Positions 1-8,743 of a DNA stretch of 64,000 nt are shown here, one piece after another. The stretch is from Pseudomonas sp. UBA5706 (GTDB lineage Bacteria; Pseudomonadota; Gammaproteobacteria; Pseudomonadales; Pseudomonadaceae): NCBI RefSeq assembly GCF_002419965.1, contig NZ_DIHC01000004.1:23054-87053 (forward strand), given 5' to 3'. A program made the translations under genes and the position numbers. Numbering within the stretch: the stretch's first letter is position 1; each line of letters opens with the position of its first letter. The notes beneath the pieces were generated by a model that saw only the letters and a program-made list of their open reading frames with translations, was not told where the DNA came from and did not search any database.

Positions 1-428
1 CTCATGAACCCGCAGACCACCAGATCCAGACGTCCCAACTTCTCAAGCAACATGTGCATTTCCTGGCTTTTGTCTGTGCTGACAGTCCCCTTCATCGCAT
101 TCGGCAACGTTTTTTCGATGATGATCTCGTCGGTCAGAGGCAGCAGCTCCGGCACGAATTTCCCGCGCTCTCCTTGAGGGTCGAACATGCCGCCTACGGT
201 TCCCAGGTGACGGACGTGGATGATCGGCGATTTGGCGAGGCGGGCGGCGTCGACCAGTTTTACGATGTTATCAATCGCTTCCTGAACCCCGGTCAGAGCC
301 AGCGGGCCGCTCAAGTATTCTTTCTGGGCGTCGATGATGATGAGGGTGGCATTACTCAAAGTGGCCGCTGCGTACTCACGGTTACTGAGTTGAAACATGG
401 TCTTTGGATCGGTGTTTGGAACAGACAT
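1..428 (-). CDS. isochorismatase-family cysteine hydrolase (3' end beyond window)
   Basis: The complement strand reads from ATG at 428 to the window edge without a stop, giving 142 residues. The N-terminal half of an isochorismatase-like hydrolase fold is clear: a strand ending in the catalytic Asp (LIIIDAQKEY), then IIHVRHLG, then a lysine in the IIIEKTLPNAM segment. The nucleophile Cys would lie past position 1 and cannot be checked. AAGGAG six bases before the ATG fixes the start. Substrate is unknown; the family hydrolyses amides, nicotinamide or isochorismate. In P. aeruginosa a gene of this family also precedes prmB. It is divergent from prmB. Confidence 0.85.
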   Translation of the reverse strand, partial: MSVPNTDPKTMFQLSNREYAAATLSNATLIIIDAQKEYLSGPLALTGVQEAIDNIVKLVDAARLAKSPIIHVRHLGTVGGMFDPQGERGKFVPELLPLTDEIIIEKTLPNAMKGTVSTDKSQEMHMLLEKLGRLDLVVCGFM

Positions 429-668
429 CTGGGGCTCCTTCGAGTGGGGCTTTTGCCACATTGTCCACTGGCTGAACGATTCTGTGAATCTCAATGCTCA
501 CAGGTACCGTTTTTTAACGGGCTTGAAGCCGTCGAGCAGGTCGCGGTTGCTGTCATATTGCCTGCAAAATCGATGAAAGGTTGTGGAAAGTTTTGCTGTC
601 GGGCGCAGGCATCGTTTGTTGGCTGGATGACTGCTAGAATCGCCCGTCGTTTTTTCAAGGAGTCTGCC

Positions 669-1577
669 GTGATCACTTCCCGCCTGCGCACCCTGCGCGA
701 TCATATCCGTTGGGCCGTCAGCCGTTTTCATGGGGAAGACCTGTTCTACGGGCACGGCACCGACAATGCCTGGGACGAGGCCCGGCAGCTGGTATTGGGT
801 GCCCTGCACCTGCCTTGGGAAATTTCAGACAGCTATATGGACTGCAACCTCGAAGACGACGAACTGGTCAACGTACAGCGTCTGATCAAGCGCCGTATCG
901 AGGAGCGTGTTCCGACTGCTTATCTGCTTGGGGAAGCCTGGTTCTGCGGCATGTCGTTCATCGTCGACGAGCGTGTGCTCATCCCGCGCTCGCCGATCGG
1001 TGAGCTGATCGAGCAGCGTTTCGAACCTTGGCTGGCAACCGAGCCAGCACGCATTCTTGATCTGTGCACAGGCTCGGGCTGCATCGGCATTGCCTGCGCC
1101 GAAGTGTTTCCCCAAGCCGAGGTGGCGCTGGCGGACCTTTCTTTCCAGGCACTGGAAGTGGCCAATCGGAACATCGAGCGTCATGGCCTGGACGAGCGCG
1201 TATACACCGTGCAAGGCGATGGTTTTGACGGCCTGCCGGGGCAGCGCTTCGACTTGATCGTGTCCAACCCACCTTACGTCGACGCCGAAGATTTCGCCGA
1301 CATGCCCGATGAGTACCAGCATGAACCCGAAATAGCGCTGGCCTGTGGTGACGACGGGCTGAACCTGGTGCGTCGCATGCTGGCTCAGGCCGCTGATCAT
1401 CTGACCGAGAAGGCATTGCTGATCGTCGAAGTGGGCAATAGCCAGGTGCACCTCGAAGCGCTCTACCCGGAAGTAAACTTCGCCTGGCTGGAATTCCAGC
1501 GTGGCGGGCACGGGGTGTTCATGCTGACGGCCGAGCAATGTCGGACGCATCAGGCACTATTTGCTGCACGCGTTTGA
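669..1577 (+). CDS. prmB: 50S ribosomal protein L3 glutamine methyltransferase PrmB
   Basis: SAM-dependent methyltransferase expected to methylate a glutamine of ribosomal protein L3 (302 aa, normal length). The SAM-binding loop is ILDLCTGSGCIGIA and the catalytic NPPY motif is present as SNPPYVDAEDFADMP, which also distinguishes it from DNA methyltransferases. The reading frame stays open far upstream, but the GTG at 669 is preceded by AAGGAG at the right distance and begins the usual ITSRLRTLRDH N-terminus. PrmC (release-factor) homologues share the NPPY motif, but the N-terminal domain and the neighbouring aroC block fit PrmB. Confidence 0.95.
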   Translation: MITSRLRTLRDHIRWAVSRFHGEDLFYGHGTDNAWDEARQLVLGALHLPWEISDSYMDCNLEDDELVNVQRLIKRRIEERVPTAYLLGEAWFCGMSFIVDERVLIPRSPIGELIEQRFEPWLATEPARILDLCTGSGCIGIACAEVFPQAEVALADLSFQALEVANRNIERHGLDERVYTVQGDGFDGLPGQRFDLIVSNPPYVDAEDFADMPDEYQHEPEIALACGDDGLNLVRRMLAQAADHLTEKALLIVEVGNSQVHLEALYPEVNFAWLEFQRGGHGVFMLTAEQCRTHQALFAARV

Positions 1578-1730
1578 TCCTCGAACCGTTACCGCCTTTC
1601 AGCCAGCCCTCGGCGACTGACGACCGCATTCGCCAGTGTCGCGACGCTTTAAAGGCTGCTACAGGTCTTGCGGCGTGCCTGGTGTGTACGCGCTCGTATC
1701 ACAGGCCAGAGACGCTTGAGGGTGCGTACG

Positions 1731-2531
1731 CTAGCGGTGCGTCGCAATCCAGATCAACAGTCCGGCCTGAAATACTGCGAAGGTCACCAGGCAAGCGATG
1801 GTAAAGCGCAATCCGCTGTCATCGCGGCGGTACTTGCCGATCTTGTGTTCGGCTTTCTTGATCGTGACTTCCTGTTCCTGAATCTTCTGCTCGGCCTGTT
1901 GCAACATCTGCGCAGCGTCGAGAATCTCGACGATTTGCACCTTGTCAGTGTTCCAGGTGTTGTTCAGGTTGCCGACCTTGGCCTCCTTCACAGTGCCCTT
2001 AAGGTGCTGAGGGTCGGCGTAGGCCACCTCCAGACCTTGGGTCTTGAGGAAGTGGTCGCGGCGCATGCGGGTATCTTCGTTAAGCGCATCCTTGTTGGCC
2101 AGCGCAATGCCCTCGATGCGATATTCGGACCAGCGTTTCTGCGCCCAATGAATGCCCTGGGCGAGCATAAAGCGGCCTAGCCCGCGATTCCACGGTTCGA
2201 TCTGCAGGCCCGACTCGGGGCCTACCCGAACCGCACGATTGGCATGGTCGACCCATATATCCAGGTTGTTCTGCTCTTTGCGGGTCTTTTGCCCGGGCAG
2301 ATGGTAGCTCAGGCGCAACAGGCTGAAGTCCTTGCTATGGCGCTCCGCGCGACCGAACTCGACAAAGCGTAGAGGCCGCCCACCGGTAGCACGATCCATC
2401 GGCAGTGGCGACAGTCGCAGCATCGAAAACTGGTCGGCCTGCACGTCCTCCCACAATACCGGCGCAGCGGCTTCACTCTCTTTGCCTTCTGCGGGGGCGA
2501 GCGCTTCGGCTTCCATCGTTGCTTGTGTCAT
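1731..2531 (-). CDS. conserved hypothetical protein with C-terminal membrane anchor
   Basis: About 266 aa from the ATG at 2531; an upstream ATG at 2594 in frame is possible but its 21 codons look like leader. The middle (LGRFMLAQGIHWAQ followed by GIALANKDALNEDTRMRRD) resembles a GNAT-like core, although this is weak. A Gln/Glu/Lys-rich predicted coiled coil (AAQMLQQAEQKIQEQEVTI) precedes a single C-terminal hydrophobic segment (FTIACLVTFAVFQAGLLIWI), suggesting a cytoplasmic protein tethered by its tail. A gene of unknown function occupies the same place between prmB and aroC in P. aeruginosa. No function assigned. Confidence 0.8.
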   Translation of the reverse strand: MTQATMEAEALAPAEGKESEAAAPVLWEDVQADQFSMLRLSPLPMDRATGGRPLRFVEFGRAERHSKDFSLLRLSYHLPGQKTRKEQNNLDIWVDHANRAVRVGPESGLQIEPWNRGLGRFMLAQGIHWAQKRWSEYRIEGIALANKDALNEDTRMRRDHFLKTQGLEVAYADPQHLKGTVKEAKVGNLNNTWNTDKVQIVEILDAAQMLQQAEQKIQEQEVTIKKAEHKIGKYRRDDSGLRFTIACLVTFAVFQAGLLIWIATHR

Positions 2532-2743
2532 CACGGCGATCCTGTTCTCGACATTGCTCGGCAAACACAATGCCAGCATCCCGCTATCGGCCATTTTCCT
2601 AGGATCTGAAGGGGGAATCGCGGAACAGTCGATTGACGGCGCCGGGCGGCACGACTGGCTCAGACGCTTCGCTAGCGCTCAAAATCTGCTGACTGACGCG
2701 CCGAAACCTTCGGTAAGGGCGCGTAGCTCAAAGAGACGTATGC

Positions 2744-3739
2744 CTAGGCCGCGGGCACCGAAGCAATGAATTTGAGAATGCGATCGGACAGCTCGCTGGC
2801 CAGCGGCAACTGCGGGTCCTTATAGGATGCCAACTGGCGCTTCAAGTCCATCGGTACGATACGCAGCACATGGTTCATGCCGTCGATGATCGCCAATTGC
2901 GAGTCCGGTTTGGCCTGATGCAGCAATTCTGCGTCGCCCACCCCGACCTGCATGTCATTGCGGCCCTGGAGGATAAGCGTCGCAATCTTCAGTTTGCCGA
3001 ACGCTGCAGCCGGATTCTGCCGAAAAAGCGAGATCAGGTACGGCTGCACGCTTGGACGAAACACCACTTGCAGCGGTTCAGGCACATTGTCATCGGTCTT
3101 GCCGGCTTTTATCTCTTCGATCAGTTCCTCGCTGCGCGCCAGCAATGGCGGTGGGAGGCGATCTTGCAGCTGTCCGCGCACGACCTGGTCCACCGGGCGC
3201 CCCGTGCCTGCAACGGAGATCAACGCCGTGGCGCCTGCGCGCTCTGCGGCCAGCGAGGCGACCAGTGCCCCCTCGCTGTGGCCCATGAGAATCAACTGTC
3301 CCAATCGAGGGTCAGCCTTGAGCTTTTGGCTCCAGGCGACCGCGTCGTCGACGTATTTCTCGATGCTGAGGTTCCGTTCGTCCGGCGTCGCAGGCCGACT
3401 GGCAGCCACGCCACGCTTGTCGTAACGCACGCTGGCAATGTTGTGTTTGGCCAGGATCAGCGCTAGGCGCTTCATGCTGTCGTTGCGTCCGCCATCAGGA
3501 TTATTACCGTCGCGATCGGTAGGGCCGGAGCCGGCGATGATCAGCACCACCGGTACGGGTGACGTCGATTTGGGCAGCAACAGTGTGCCGAACAGCTCGC
3601 CCGTTCCGGTATCCAGGGAGATGGGGCGCTGCAGGACAACGGGGGTACCCGCGTTAGCGAGGGTGGAAAGCAGGGTGAGGGTCAAGGCGATTACTCGCAG
3701 CGGCAGCAAGCCGCAAATCAGGGACATACTACGTAGCAT
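2744..3739 (-). CDS. secreted alpha/beta hydrolase
   Basis: 331 aa with an N-terminal signal peptide (hydrophobic ALTLTLLSTLANAG, likely cleaved after ANA) and an alpha/beta-hydrolase domain. The oxyanion strand is LIIAGSGPTDRDGN, the nucleophile elbow GHSEG, and the C-terminal His lies in GMNHVLR after the acid-bearing LQGRNDMQV. It resembles periplasmic dienelactone-hydrolase/esterase-like proteins encoded next to aroC in Pseudomonas. An internal ATG at 3727 would also keep the signal peptide; neither start has a strong ribosome site. Substrate unknown. Confidence 0.88.
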   Translation of the reverse strand: MLRSMSLICGLLPLRVIALTLTLLSTLANAGTPVVLQRPISLDTGTGELFGTLLLPKSTSPVPVVLIIAGSGPTDRDGNNPDGGRNDSMKRLALILAKHNIASVRYDKRGVAASRPATPDERNLSIEKYVDDAVAWSQKLKADPRLGQLILMGHSEGALVASLAAERAGATALISVAGTGRPVDQVVRGQLQDRLPPPLLARSEELIEEIKAGKTDDNVPEPLQVVFRPSVQPYLISLFRQNPAAAFGKLKIATLILQGRNDMQVGVGDAELLHQAKPDSQLAIIDGMNHVLRIVPMDLKRQLASYKDPQLPLASELSDRILKFIASVPAA

Positions 3740-3876
3740 CGCAAGGCCATCATCAATAAAGTGTGAAATTGGACGCAGCCAATCGAATAAGGTTCGCGCG
3801 TGATATAGCCGTTTACCCTGCGTATACTGCCGCGCTGTGTTTTTAGTCTTTTGGTCGATTTCTCGGAGCCTCCCGC

Positions 3877-4968
3877 ATGTCCGGCAATACCTTCGGCAAG
3901 CTGTTCTCTGTCACCACCGCCGGCGAAAGCCATGGTCCGGCCCTGGTCGCCATCGTCGATGGCTGCCCACCGGGTGTCGAGCTGTCGCTGGAAGACCTGC
4001 AGCGTGACCTGGATCGCCGCAAGCCCGGCACCAGCCGCCACACCACTCAGCGTCAGGAAGCCGACGAAGTCGAGATCCTGTCCGGCGTGTTCGAAGGCAA
4101 GACCACCGGCGCGTCCATCGGCTTGCTGATCCGCAACACCGACCAGAAGTCCAAGGACTATTCGCAGATCAAGGATCTGTTCCGTCCGGCCCACGCCGAC
4201 TACACCTACCACCACAAATACGGCATTCGCGATTACCGCGGCGGTGGCCGCAGTTCGGCTCGTGAAACCGCCATGCGTGTCGCAGCGGGCGCCATTGCCA
4301 AGAAATACCTGCTCAGCCAAGGCATCACCGTGCGCGGCTACATGAGTCAATTGGGGCCGATCCAGATCCCGTTCAAGACCTGGGAGTCGGTCGAGCAGAA
4401 CGCCTTTTTCTGCCCCGACCCGGACAAAGTGCCCGAGCTTGAGGCCTACATGGATCAGCTGCGTCGCGATCAGGACTCGGTTGGTGCCAAGATCACTGTC
4501 GTGGCCGACGGGGTGATGCCAGGGCTGGGCGAGCCGATTTTCGACCGTCTGGATGCCGAGCTGGCGCATGCGCTGATGAGTATCAATGCGGTCAAAGGTA
4601 TCGAGATCGGCGCCGGTTTCGCCAGCGTCGCCCAGCGCGGCACCGAGCACCGCGACGAGATGACCCCTGAAGGGTTCGTCACGAATAACGCTGGCGGTGT
4701 TCTCGGTGGTATCTCCTCGGGCCAGCCAATCGTCGCGCACCTGGCGCTCAAGGCAACGTCGAGCATCACTACCCCGGGCCGCTCCATCGATATCGATGGC
4801 AATCCGGTCGAAGTGATCACCAAGGGTCGTCACGACCCGTGTGTGGGCATTCGCGCTACCCCGATCGCTGAAGCCATGATGGCGATCGTGCTGCTCGATC
4901 ATCTGCTGCGTCATCGCGGACAAAACCTGGACGTGCAGGTCAACACCCCGGTTCTGGGTCAGCTGTAA
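3877..4968 (+). CDS. aroC: chorismate synthase
   Basis: 363 aa, full length. It converts 5-enolpyruvylshikimate-3-phosphate to chorismate, the last shared step of aromatic amino-acid synthesis, using reduced FMN. Signatures: MSGNTFGKLFSVTTAGESHG at the start, then GKTTGASIGLLI, YRGGGRSSARETA, and C-terminal GRHDPCVGIRATPIAEAM. GGAG lies ahead of the ATG. An MFS gene follows after 31 bases and is probably co-transcribed. Confidence 0.99.
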   Translation: MSGNTFGKLFSVTTAGESHGPALVAIVDGCPPGVELSLEDLQRDLDRRKPGTSRHTTQRQEADEVEILSGVFEGKTTGASIGLLIRNTDQKSKDYSQIKDLFRPAHADYTYHHKYGIRDYRGGGRSSARETAMRVAAGAIAKKYLLSQGITVRGYMSQLGPIQIPFKTWESVEQNAFFCPDPDKVPELEAYMDQLRRDQDSVGAKITVVADGVMPGLGEPIFDRLDAELAHALMSINAVKGIEIGAGFASVAQRGTEHRDEMTPEGFVTNNAGGVLGGISSGQPIVAHLALKATSSITTPGRSIDIDGNPVEVITKGRHDPCVGIRATPIAEAMMAIVLLDHLLRHRGQNLDVQVNTPVLGQL

Positions 4969-4999
4969 TGCCACCATCGGGTAATGCCGACGCGGTCGT

Positions 5000-6154
5000 T
5001 TGACCGTGGCGGCGCTTCCCTACTGGCGACTGTCCAGCTTCTATCTTTTCTATTTCGCCTTGCTCGGCTCAACCGCGCCGTTTCTGGCGCTGTACTTCAA
5101 TTATCTGGGGTTTCCCAGCGCACGTATCGGCGAACTGGTGGCGATTCCCATGCTGATGCGTTGTGTTGCCCCTAATGTCTGGGGCTGGCTAGGCGACTAC
5201 ACCGGTCGGCGCCTGGCCATCGTGCGCTTCGGCGCCGTTTGCACGCTGGCCTGCTTTTCACTGATTCTCGTCGACAAGTCCTACGCCTGGCTGGCGATGG
5301 TCATGGCGTTGCATGCGTTTTTCTGGCACGCGGTGCTGCCGCAGTTCGAGGTCATCACCCTTGCGCATTTGCAGGGCCAGACCGCGCGTTACAGCCAGAT
5401 CCGGCTATGGGGTTCAATTGGCTTCATCCTCACGGTAGTCGGGCTGGGCCGTCTGTTCGAATGGTTCAGCCTGGATCTGTACCCGCAGGCACTGCTGGTG
5501 ATCATGGCCGGAATCGTCGCCAGCAGCTGGTGGGTGCCCAATGCGCAGCCTTCGCTCTCACCGCAGCGGCTGGCAGGCGAGGGCTTTTTGAAGCAGCTAT
5601 TTAGCCCCGGAGTGCTGGCCTTCTTCATATGCGTGGCCCTGATGCAATTGAGCCATGGCCCTTACTATACGTTTCTCACCCTGCACCTGGAGCACCTCGG
5701 TTACAGCCGCGGCATCATCGGCATGCTGTGGGCGGTGGGGGTGGTCGCCGAGGTGCTGATGTTCCTGGCGATGAGCCGGATCCTGCAGCGTTTCGGCGTA
5801 CGTCATGTGCTGATGGCCAGTTTTGTCCTGGCTGCGCTGCGCTGGGTCTTGCTCGGCAGTTTCGCCGATCATCTGGCGATCCTGATATTCGCCCAGCTTT
5901 TACATGCCGCGACTTTCGGCAGTTTCCATGCCGCCGCCATTCATTTCCTTCAACGCAGTTTCGGTCCGCACCAGCAAGGACAGGGGCAAGCGCTGTATGC
6001 AGCCTTGTCCGGTACGGGCGGCGCGCTGGGCGCATTGTATTCCGGGTACAGCTGGAGCGCGCTGGGTGCGGGCTGGACGTTCGCTATCGCCAGCCTGGCT
6101 GCGCTGACTGCCGTGATTTTGGCGGCCAGGTGCATGCAGGATGAGCGCGCATGA
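5000..6154 (+). CDS. MFS transporter, HcaT-like
   Basis: 384 aa with about 12 hydrophobic segments. The opening PYWRLSSFYLFYFALLGST and the loop GWLGDYTGRRLAIVR match the nucleoside-symporter/3-phenylpropionate (HcaT-like) branch of the major facilitator superfamily. The start is TTG at 5000 (GTG at 5006 is an alternative); no strong ribosome site is visible, which fits translational coupling to aroC 31 bases upstream. The same aroC-MFS pairing occurs in P. aeruginosa. Substrate unknown. Confidence 0.88.
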   Translation: MTVAALPYWRLSSFYLFYFALLGSTAPFLALYFNYLGFPSARIGELVAIPMLMRCVAPNVWGWLGDYTGRRLAIVRFGAVCTLACFSLILVDKSYAWLAMVMALHAFFWHAVLPQFEVITLAHLQGQTARYSQIRLWGSIGFILTVVGLGRLFEWFSLDLYPQALLVIMAGIVASSWWVPNAQPSLSPQRLAGEGFLKQLFSPGVLAFFICVALMQLSHGPYYTFLTLHLEHLGYSRGIIGMLWAVGVVAEVLMFLAMSRILQRFGVRHVLMASFVLAALRWVLLGSFADHLAILIFAQLLHAATFGSFHAAAIHFLQRSFGPHQQGQGQALYAALSGTGGALGALYSGYSWSALGAGWTFAIASLAALTAVILAARCMQDERA

Positions 6155-6259
6155 ACCGCGCCCGCCAGTGCGCGTAAACCCTGATGATGCTGGCTGCTTG
6201 AATCATCCCGCGTCTGGCCAATCACTGTGTTGGCGAGCACTTGAACCGAGGAACCCCCT

Positions 6260-6805
6260 ATGAGCATTCTCTTCGTCTACCACGTGTCTTCTGCGCAGTT
6301 ACCGACCAAGGTCCTGACCCACTTCGAAGACATTGCCTCCACGCTCGCCGAGCAGGGCATTGGCTTTGAACGCATGTCAGCGGTTGTTCCGGTAACCGCC
6401 GGTGCCCCTCACGACGAAGTGCTAAGCGCGTACCGCGAGCAGCTCGATGGCCTGATGACCGAGCGCGGCCATGTCGCAGCCGATGTCATCAGCGTCGATG
6501 CCCATCACCCGCACAAGGATCCACTGCGTGGCGAGCTTCTCGACGAGCATCAATACGGTGCGGACCAGGTGCGTTTTTTCGTCGCCGGTCGGGCTCTTTA
6601 TTCGCTGCACATCGGTGATTTCATCTATGCCGTTCAGTGCGAGAAGAACGATCTGATTTCCGTCCCGGCCGGTACACGGCAATGGTTCGACATCGGCGAG
6701 CACCCGCGCGTGATCGCGATTCGACTGTTCAGCAGCGCTGAAGGGCAGGCGCCGCAGCCAACTGGCGAGTCATTCGCCAGTCGGTTTCCCGGTCTGGACG
6801 ACTGA
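6260..6805 (+). CDS. acireductone dioxygenase homologue lacking most metal ligands
   Basis: 181 aa, full length for acireductone dioxygenase (MtnD), the cupin enzyme of the methionine salvage pathway. The fold-defining segments are intact (QVRFFVAGRALYSLHIGDF, DLISVPAGTR). Canonical ligands are two His, one Glu and one His in EHxHxxxE...GTxHWF. Here the segments read EHQYGADQ and GTRQWF: His97 is kept, but the second His is Tyr99, the Glu is Gln103 and the last His is Gln141. The partners mtnB and mtnC that normally adjoin are absent. The protein is probably not an ordinary dioxygenase; a diverged or decaying paralogue is likely. Confidence 0.9.
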   Translation: MSILFVYHVSSAQLPTKVLTHFEDIASTLAEQGIGFERMSAVVPVTAGAPHDEVLSAYREQLDGLMTERGHVAADVISVDAHHPHKDPLRGELLDEHQYGADQVRFFVAGRALYSLHIGDFIYAVQCEKNDLISVPAGTRQWFDIGEHPRVIAIRLFSSAEGQAPQPTGESFASRFPGLDD

Positions 6806-6856
6806 CGCGCGCGCCACGTGACTTCTGTCGCTTGATCGTTGCATGGTTTTTGCCCT

Positions 6857-6887
6857 CGGCCGCGGTCATCGCCTTCGGCCGTTTTTG
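6857..6887 (+). terminator. possible rho-independent terminator
   Basis: CGGCCG at 6857-6862 and again at 6876-6881 can pair across a 13-base loop and is followed by TTTTTG. It lies 50 bases after the acireductone-dioxygenase-like gene. The stem is short. The remaining 270 bases up to the LuxR gene are comparatively AT-rich and hold no gene I can see. Confidence 0.5.
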
Positions 6888-7155
6888 TTTCCAAATCATC
6901 AAAAATGTAAGCAGGTTTTGGTTGTTTTGTGGGAAGTGGCCTGTTTATCGGTCAGGCATGCCTGTTTGTTTTCGCCCTTATGTTTAACCCGTTCGGACTG
7001 TGTAACCCTTAGCCCGTCGGAGCCTGACGGCCATTGGATCCGCCTTGCTCATGAATTTTCGTGCAGGGCTTTGTGTATCCAGCGGCTGTAGTCAACTTAA
7101 AAACTCTAAAGAGCACCCAGGGACGACACAGGACGTTTTTTGAACGGAGGGGAAG

Positions 7156-7872
7156 ATGAAAAACGTACAAACAGGGACGCTGAGTCCGTTGATAGAGCAA
7201 ATGGTCAGCAGCATCACCGAACAGGATGGCAGTGCGGCAATTGCTAACGCGCTGGACTGGCTCAGGATCGAATGCCGCTGTGCGCGGGCGATGCTTTACC
7301 AGTATCGCGACGGCATGCTGCTCAGTTGCATCACATCCAATGTCGACGACTACTGGAAGCAGCTCTATGGCCAGGGGCGGCTGATGATCGAAGACCCGGT
7401 CATTCGCTGCTTCCGCCACAACCTGGGCTTCCTCGATTGGGAGGAGGCGTTCCACACTTACCCACCCTCGTCAGCCTACATGGCGGCCGTCGAGGACTGC
7501 GATTTGCTGCCCGCGCTGTCCTACGGTTACACCAGCGAGACCCGTGTCAACCGGGGCGTCGTTACCGTTTGCTCGCTCAACGGTATGGAACGGCCGCTCA
7601 GCCATAACGACCGCTATCTACTGACGAGCCTGGTGCCAATGTTGCACGTTGCAGGCAATGGGCGTCAGTTTCAAACCCGCGCCCTGACCGGCAAGGAGCT
7701 GGAAATTCTCAAGTGGGCCAGAGAGGGCAAGACGGCCTGGGAAATCGCGTTGATCAAGGAGGTTTCCGAGGCCACGGTCAAACATCACTTCAAAAGCATC
7801 TACGCCAAGCTGGGCGTGACCAATCGGGCTCAGGCAGTCGGCGAAGCGTTGTGCCGCGGGATCATCCGATAA
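7156..7872 (+). CDS. LuxR-family regulator with autoinducer-binding domain (LuxR solo)
   Basis: 238 aa: N-terminal autoinducer-binding domain (about 20-160) and C-terminal LuxR helix-turn-helix (LTGKELEILKWAREGKTAWE, then EVSEATVKHHFKSIYAKLGV). The residues that contact acyl-homoserine lactones in TraR/LasR are conserved: Trp67, Tyr71, Asp80-Pro81, Trp95 and Gly134. No luxI-type synthase is nearby, so it is an orphan receptor in this window. GGAGG is seen eight bases before the ATG. It may sense AHLs from elsewhere in the genome, from neighbours, or a plant-type ligand. Confidence 0.92.
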   Translation: MKNVQTGTLSPLIEQMVSSITEQDGSAAIANALDWLRIECRCARAMLYQYRDGMLLSCITSNVDDYWKQLYGQGRLMIEDPVIRCFRHNLGFLDWEEAFHTYPPSSAYMAAVEDCDLLPALSYGYTSETRVNRGVVTVCSLNGMERPLSHNDRYLLTSLVPMLHVAGNGRQFQTRALTGKELEILKWAREGKTAWEIALIKEVSEATVKHHFKSIYAKLGVTNRAQAVGEALCRGIIR

Positions 7873-7932
7873 CTTCGATAACCCTGCACATCATGCACTG
7901 GCGGCGCCCGTCGTCACGGCAGAAGCTGAACG

Positions 7933-7969
7933 CAAAAAAAACCGCGATGGCCTTGGTGTGCTATCGCGG
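7933..7969 (-). terminator. rho-independent terminator of the DUF3509 gene
   Basis: On the complement strand CCGCGAT pairs with ATCGCGG over a 14-base loop and is followed by eight T. It is 40 bases past the stop of the leftward DUF3509 gene and tail-to-tail with the LuxR gene. Confidence 0.85.
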
Positions 7970-8008
7970 AGTCTATAAAGGGATGCTTCGGTACTGCAGG
8001 TCGACCTG

Positions 8009-8287
8009 TTACCGGGTGTGGTAAGTCGGCAAATCGAAACGGTGTTGGCTTTGCAGCATCGAAATCGCGGGCAACTCACTGGCCTGAGCTGCCAGGTCAC
8101 GGCGGATCGCGCTGATGACCCATTCAAGTTGAACAGGTGTGTGAAGTTGAGCGTACGAAATGGAGCGGCGGATCTGTTTGCCTTCCCCGTTACGCAGCGA
8201 CAGCAGGACGCCACCGTCCGGACGAGGCTGGGTGTTGACTTCGAATTCGGAAAATACGGAAGCGAATTTCTCTTGGATGAAAGTCAT
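8009..8287 (-). CDS. DUF3509 domain-containing protein
   Basis: 92 aa small soluble protein starting MTFIQEKFASVFSEFEVNTQ; the pattern GGVLLSLRNGEGKQIRRSIS and the spacing fit the Pseudomonas-specific DUF3509 family, which has no known function. The ATG at 8287 has GGAG upstream and is preferred over an in-frame ATG at 8302 that lacks one. The gene stands alone with its own terminator. Confidence 0.8.
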   Translation of the reverse strand: MTFIQEKFASVFSEFEVNTQPRPDGGVLLSLRNGEGKQIRRSISYAQLHTPVQLEWVISAIRRDLAAQASELPAISMLQSQHRFDLPTYHTR

Positions 8288-8743
8288 GTCTAGCGGCTCC
8301 ATTGCTCAGTGATTACAAGCTTGGTAGGACTAGTGCAGTGACTGTGCCAGTGTTTGAATCTAAATAAAAACCTTATAAATCAGCAAGTTATAAGATTGGC
8401 TTATTTTTGCATTCGTGCATTTTGCAAGAAAGCCTTTTAGGCGTCCTGCATTTTGCGGGAGCTGGGAGAGCAGAGAGGGGTAAAATGAAGGGGCATTGAA
8501 ATCTCAGACCCCAATCTTGGTGATTCATTTCAAGCGGCTGAATGGTTTTTTCGCCATAGATGATCGTGGTGTTTTCTATCAACCTCATCGAAAAGGCGTT
8601 CTGGCCGGGCGTTGCTAAAACTGAGATTGTCAGCGGTACCTAACGGGAACTTGATCTCATGCTCGTGGCTCTGAGATTTTCCCGCAGCAAAATGATTGAT
8701 CACGTGTGCCTGCGTCTATGTGCGGCGCTACAGGAGAAAGCTG
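8288..8743. other. 456-base intergenic stretch, no gene recognised
   Basis: Between the divergent DUF3509 and ankyrin genes. The part 8330-8450 is AT-rich (AAATAAAAACCTTATAAATC) and probably carries the promoters for both. A 66-codon frame on the complement at 8388-8588 has no ribosome site and no recognisable similarity; I do not call it. Confidence 0.5.

Noticed and set aside
54..668. Upstream extension of the prmB frame to 54
   Set aside because: It overlaps the divergent isochorismatase gene and its ribosome site; GTG at 669 with AAGGAG gives the family-typical N-terminus.
825..1550. 241-codon frame on the complement of prmB
   Set aside because: Shadow frame of a strongly conserved gene; no motif or ribosome site.
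3718..4977. 419-codon frame antisense to aroC
   Set aside because: Mirror of aroC codon bias; protein sequence has no recognisable domain.
8388..8588. 66-codon complement frame in the ankyrin upstream region
   Set aside because: No ribosome site, atypical codons and no similarity I can name.
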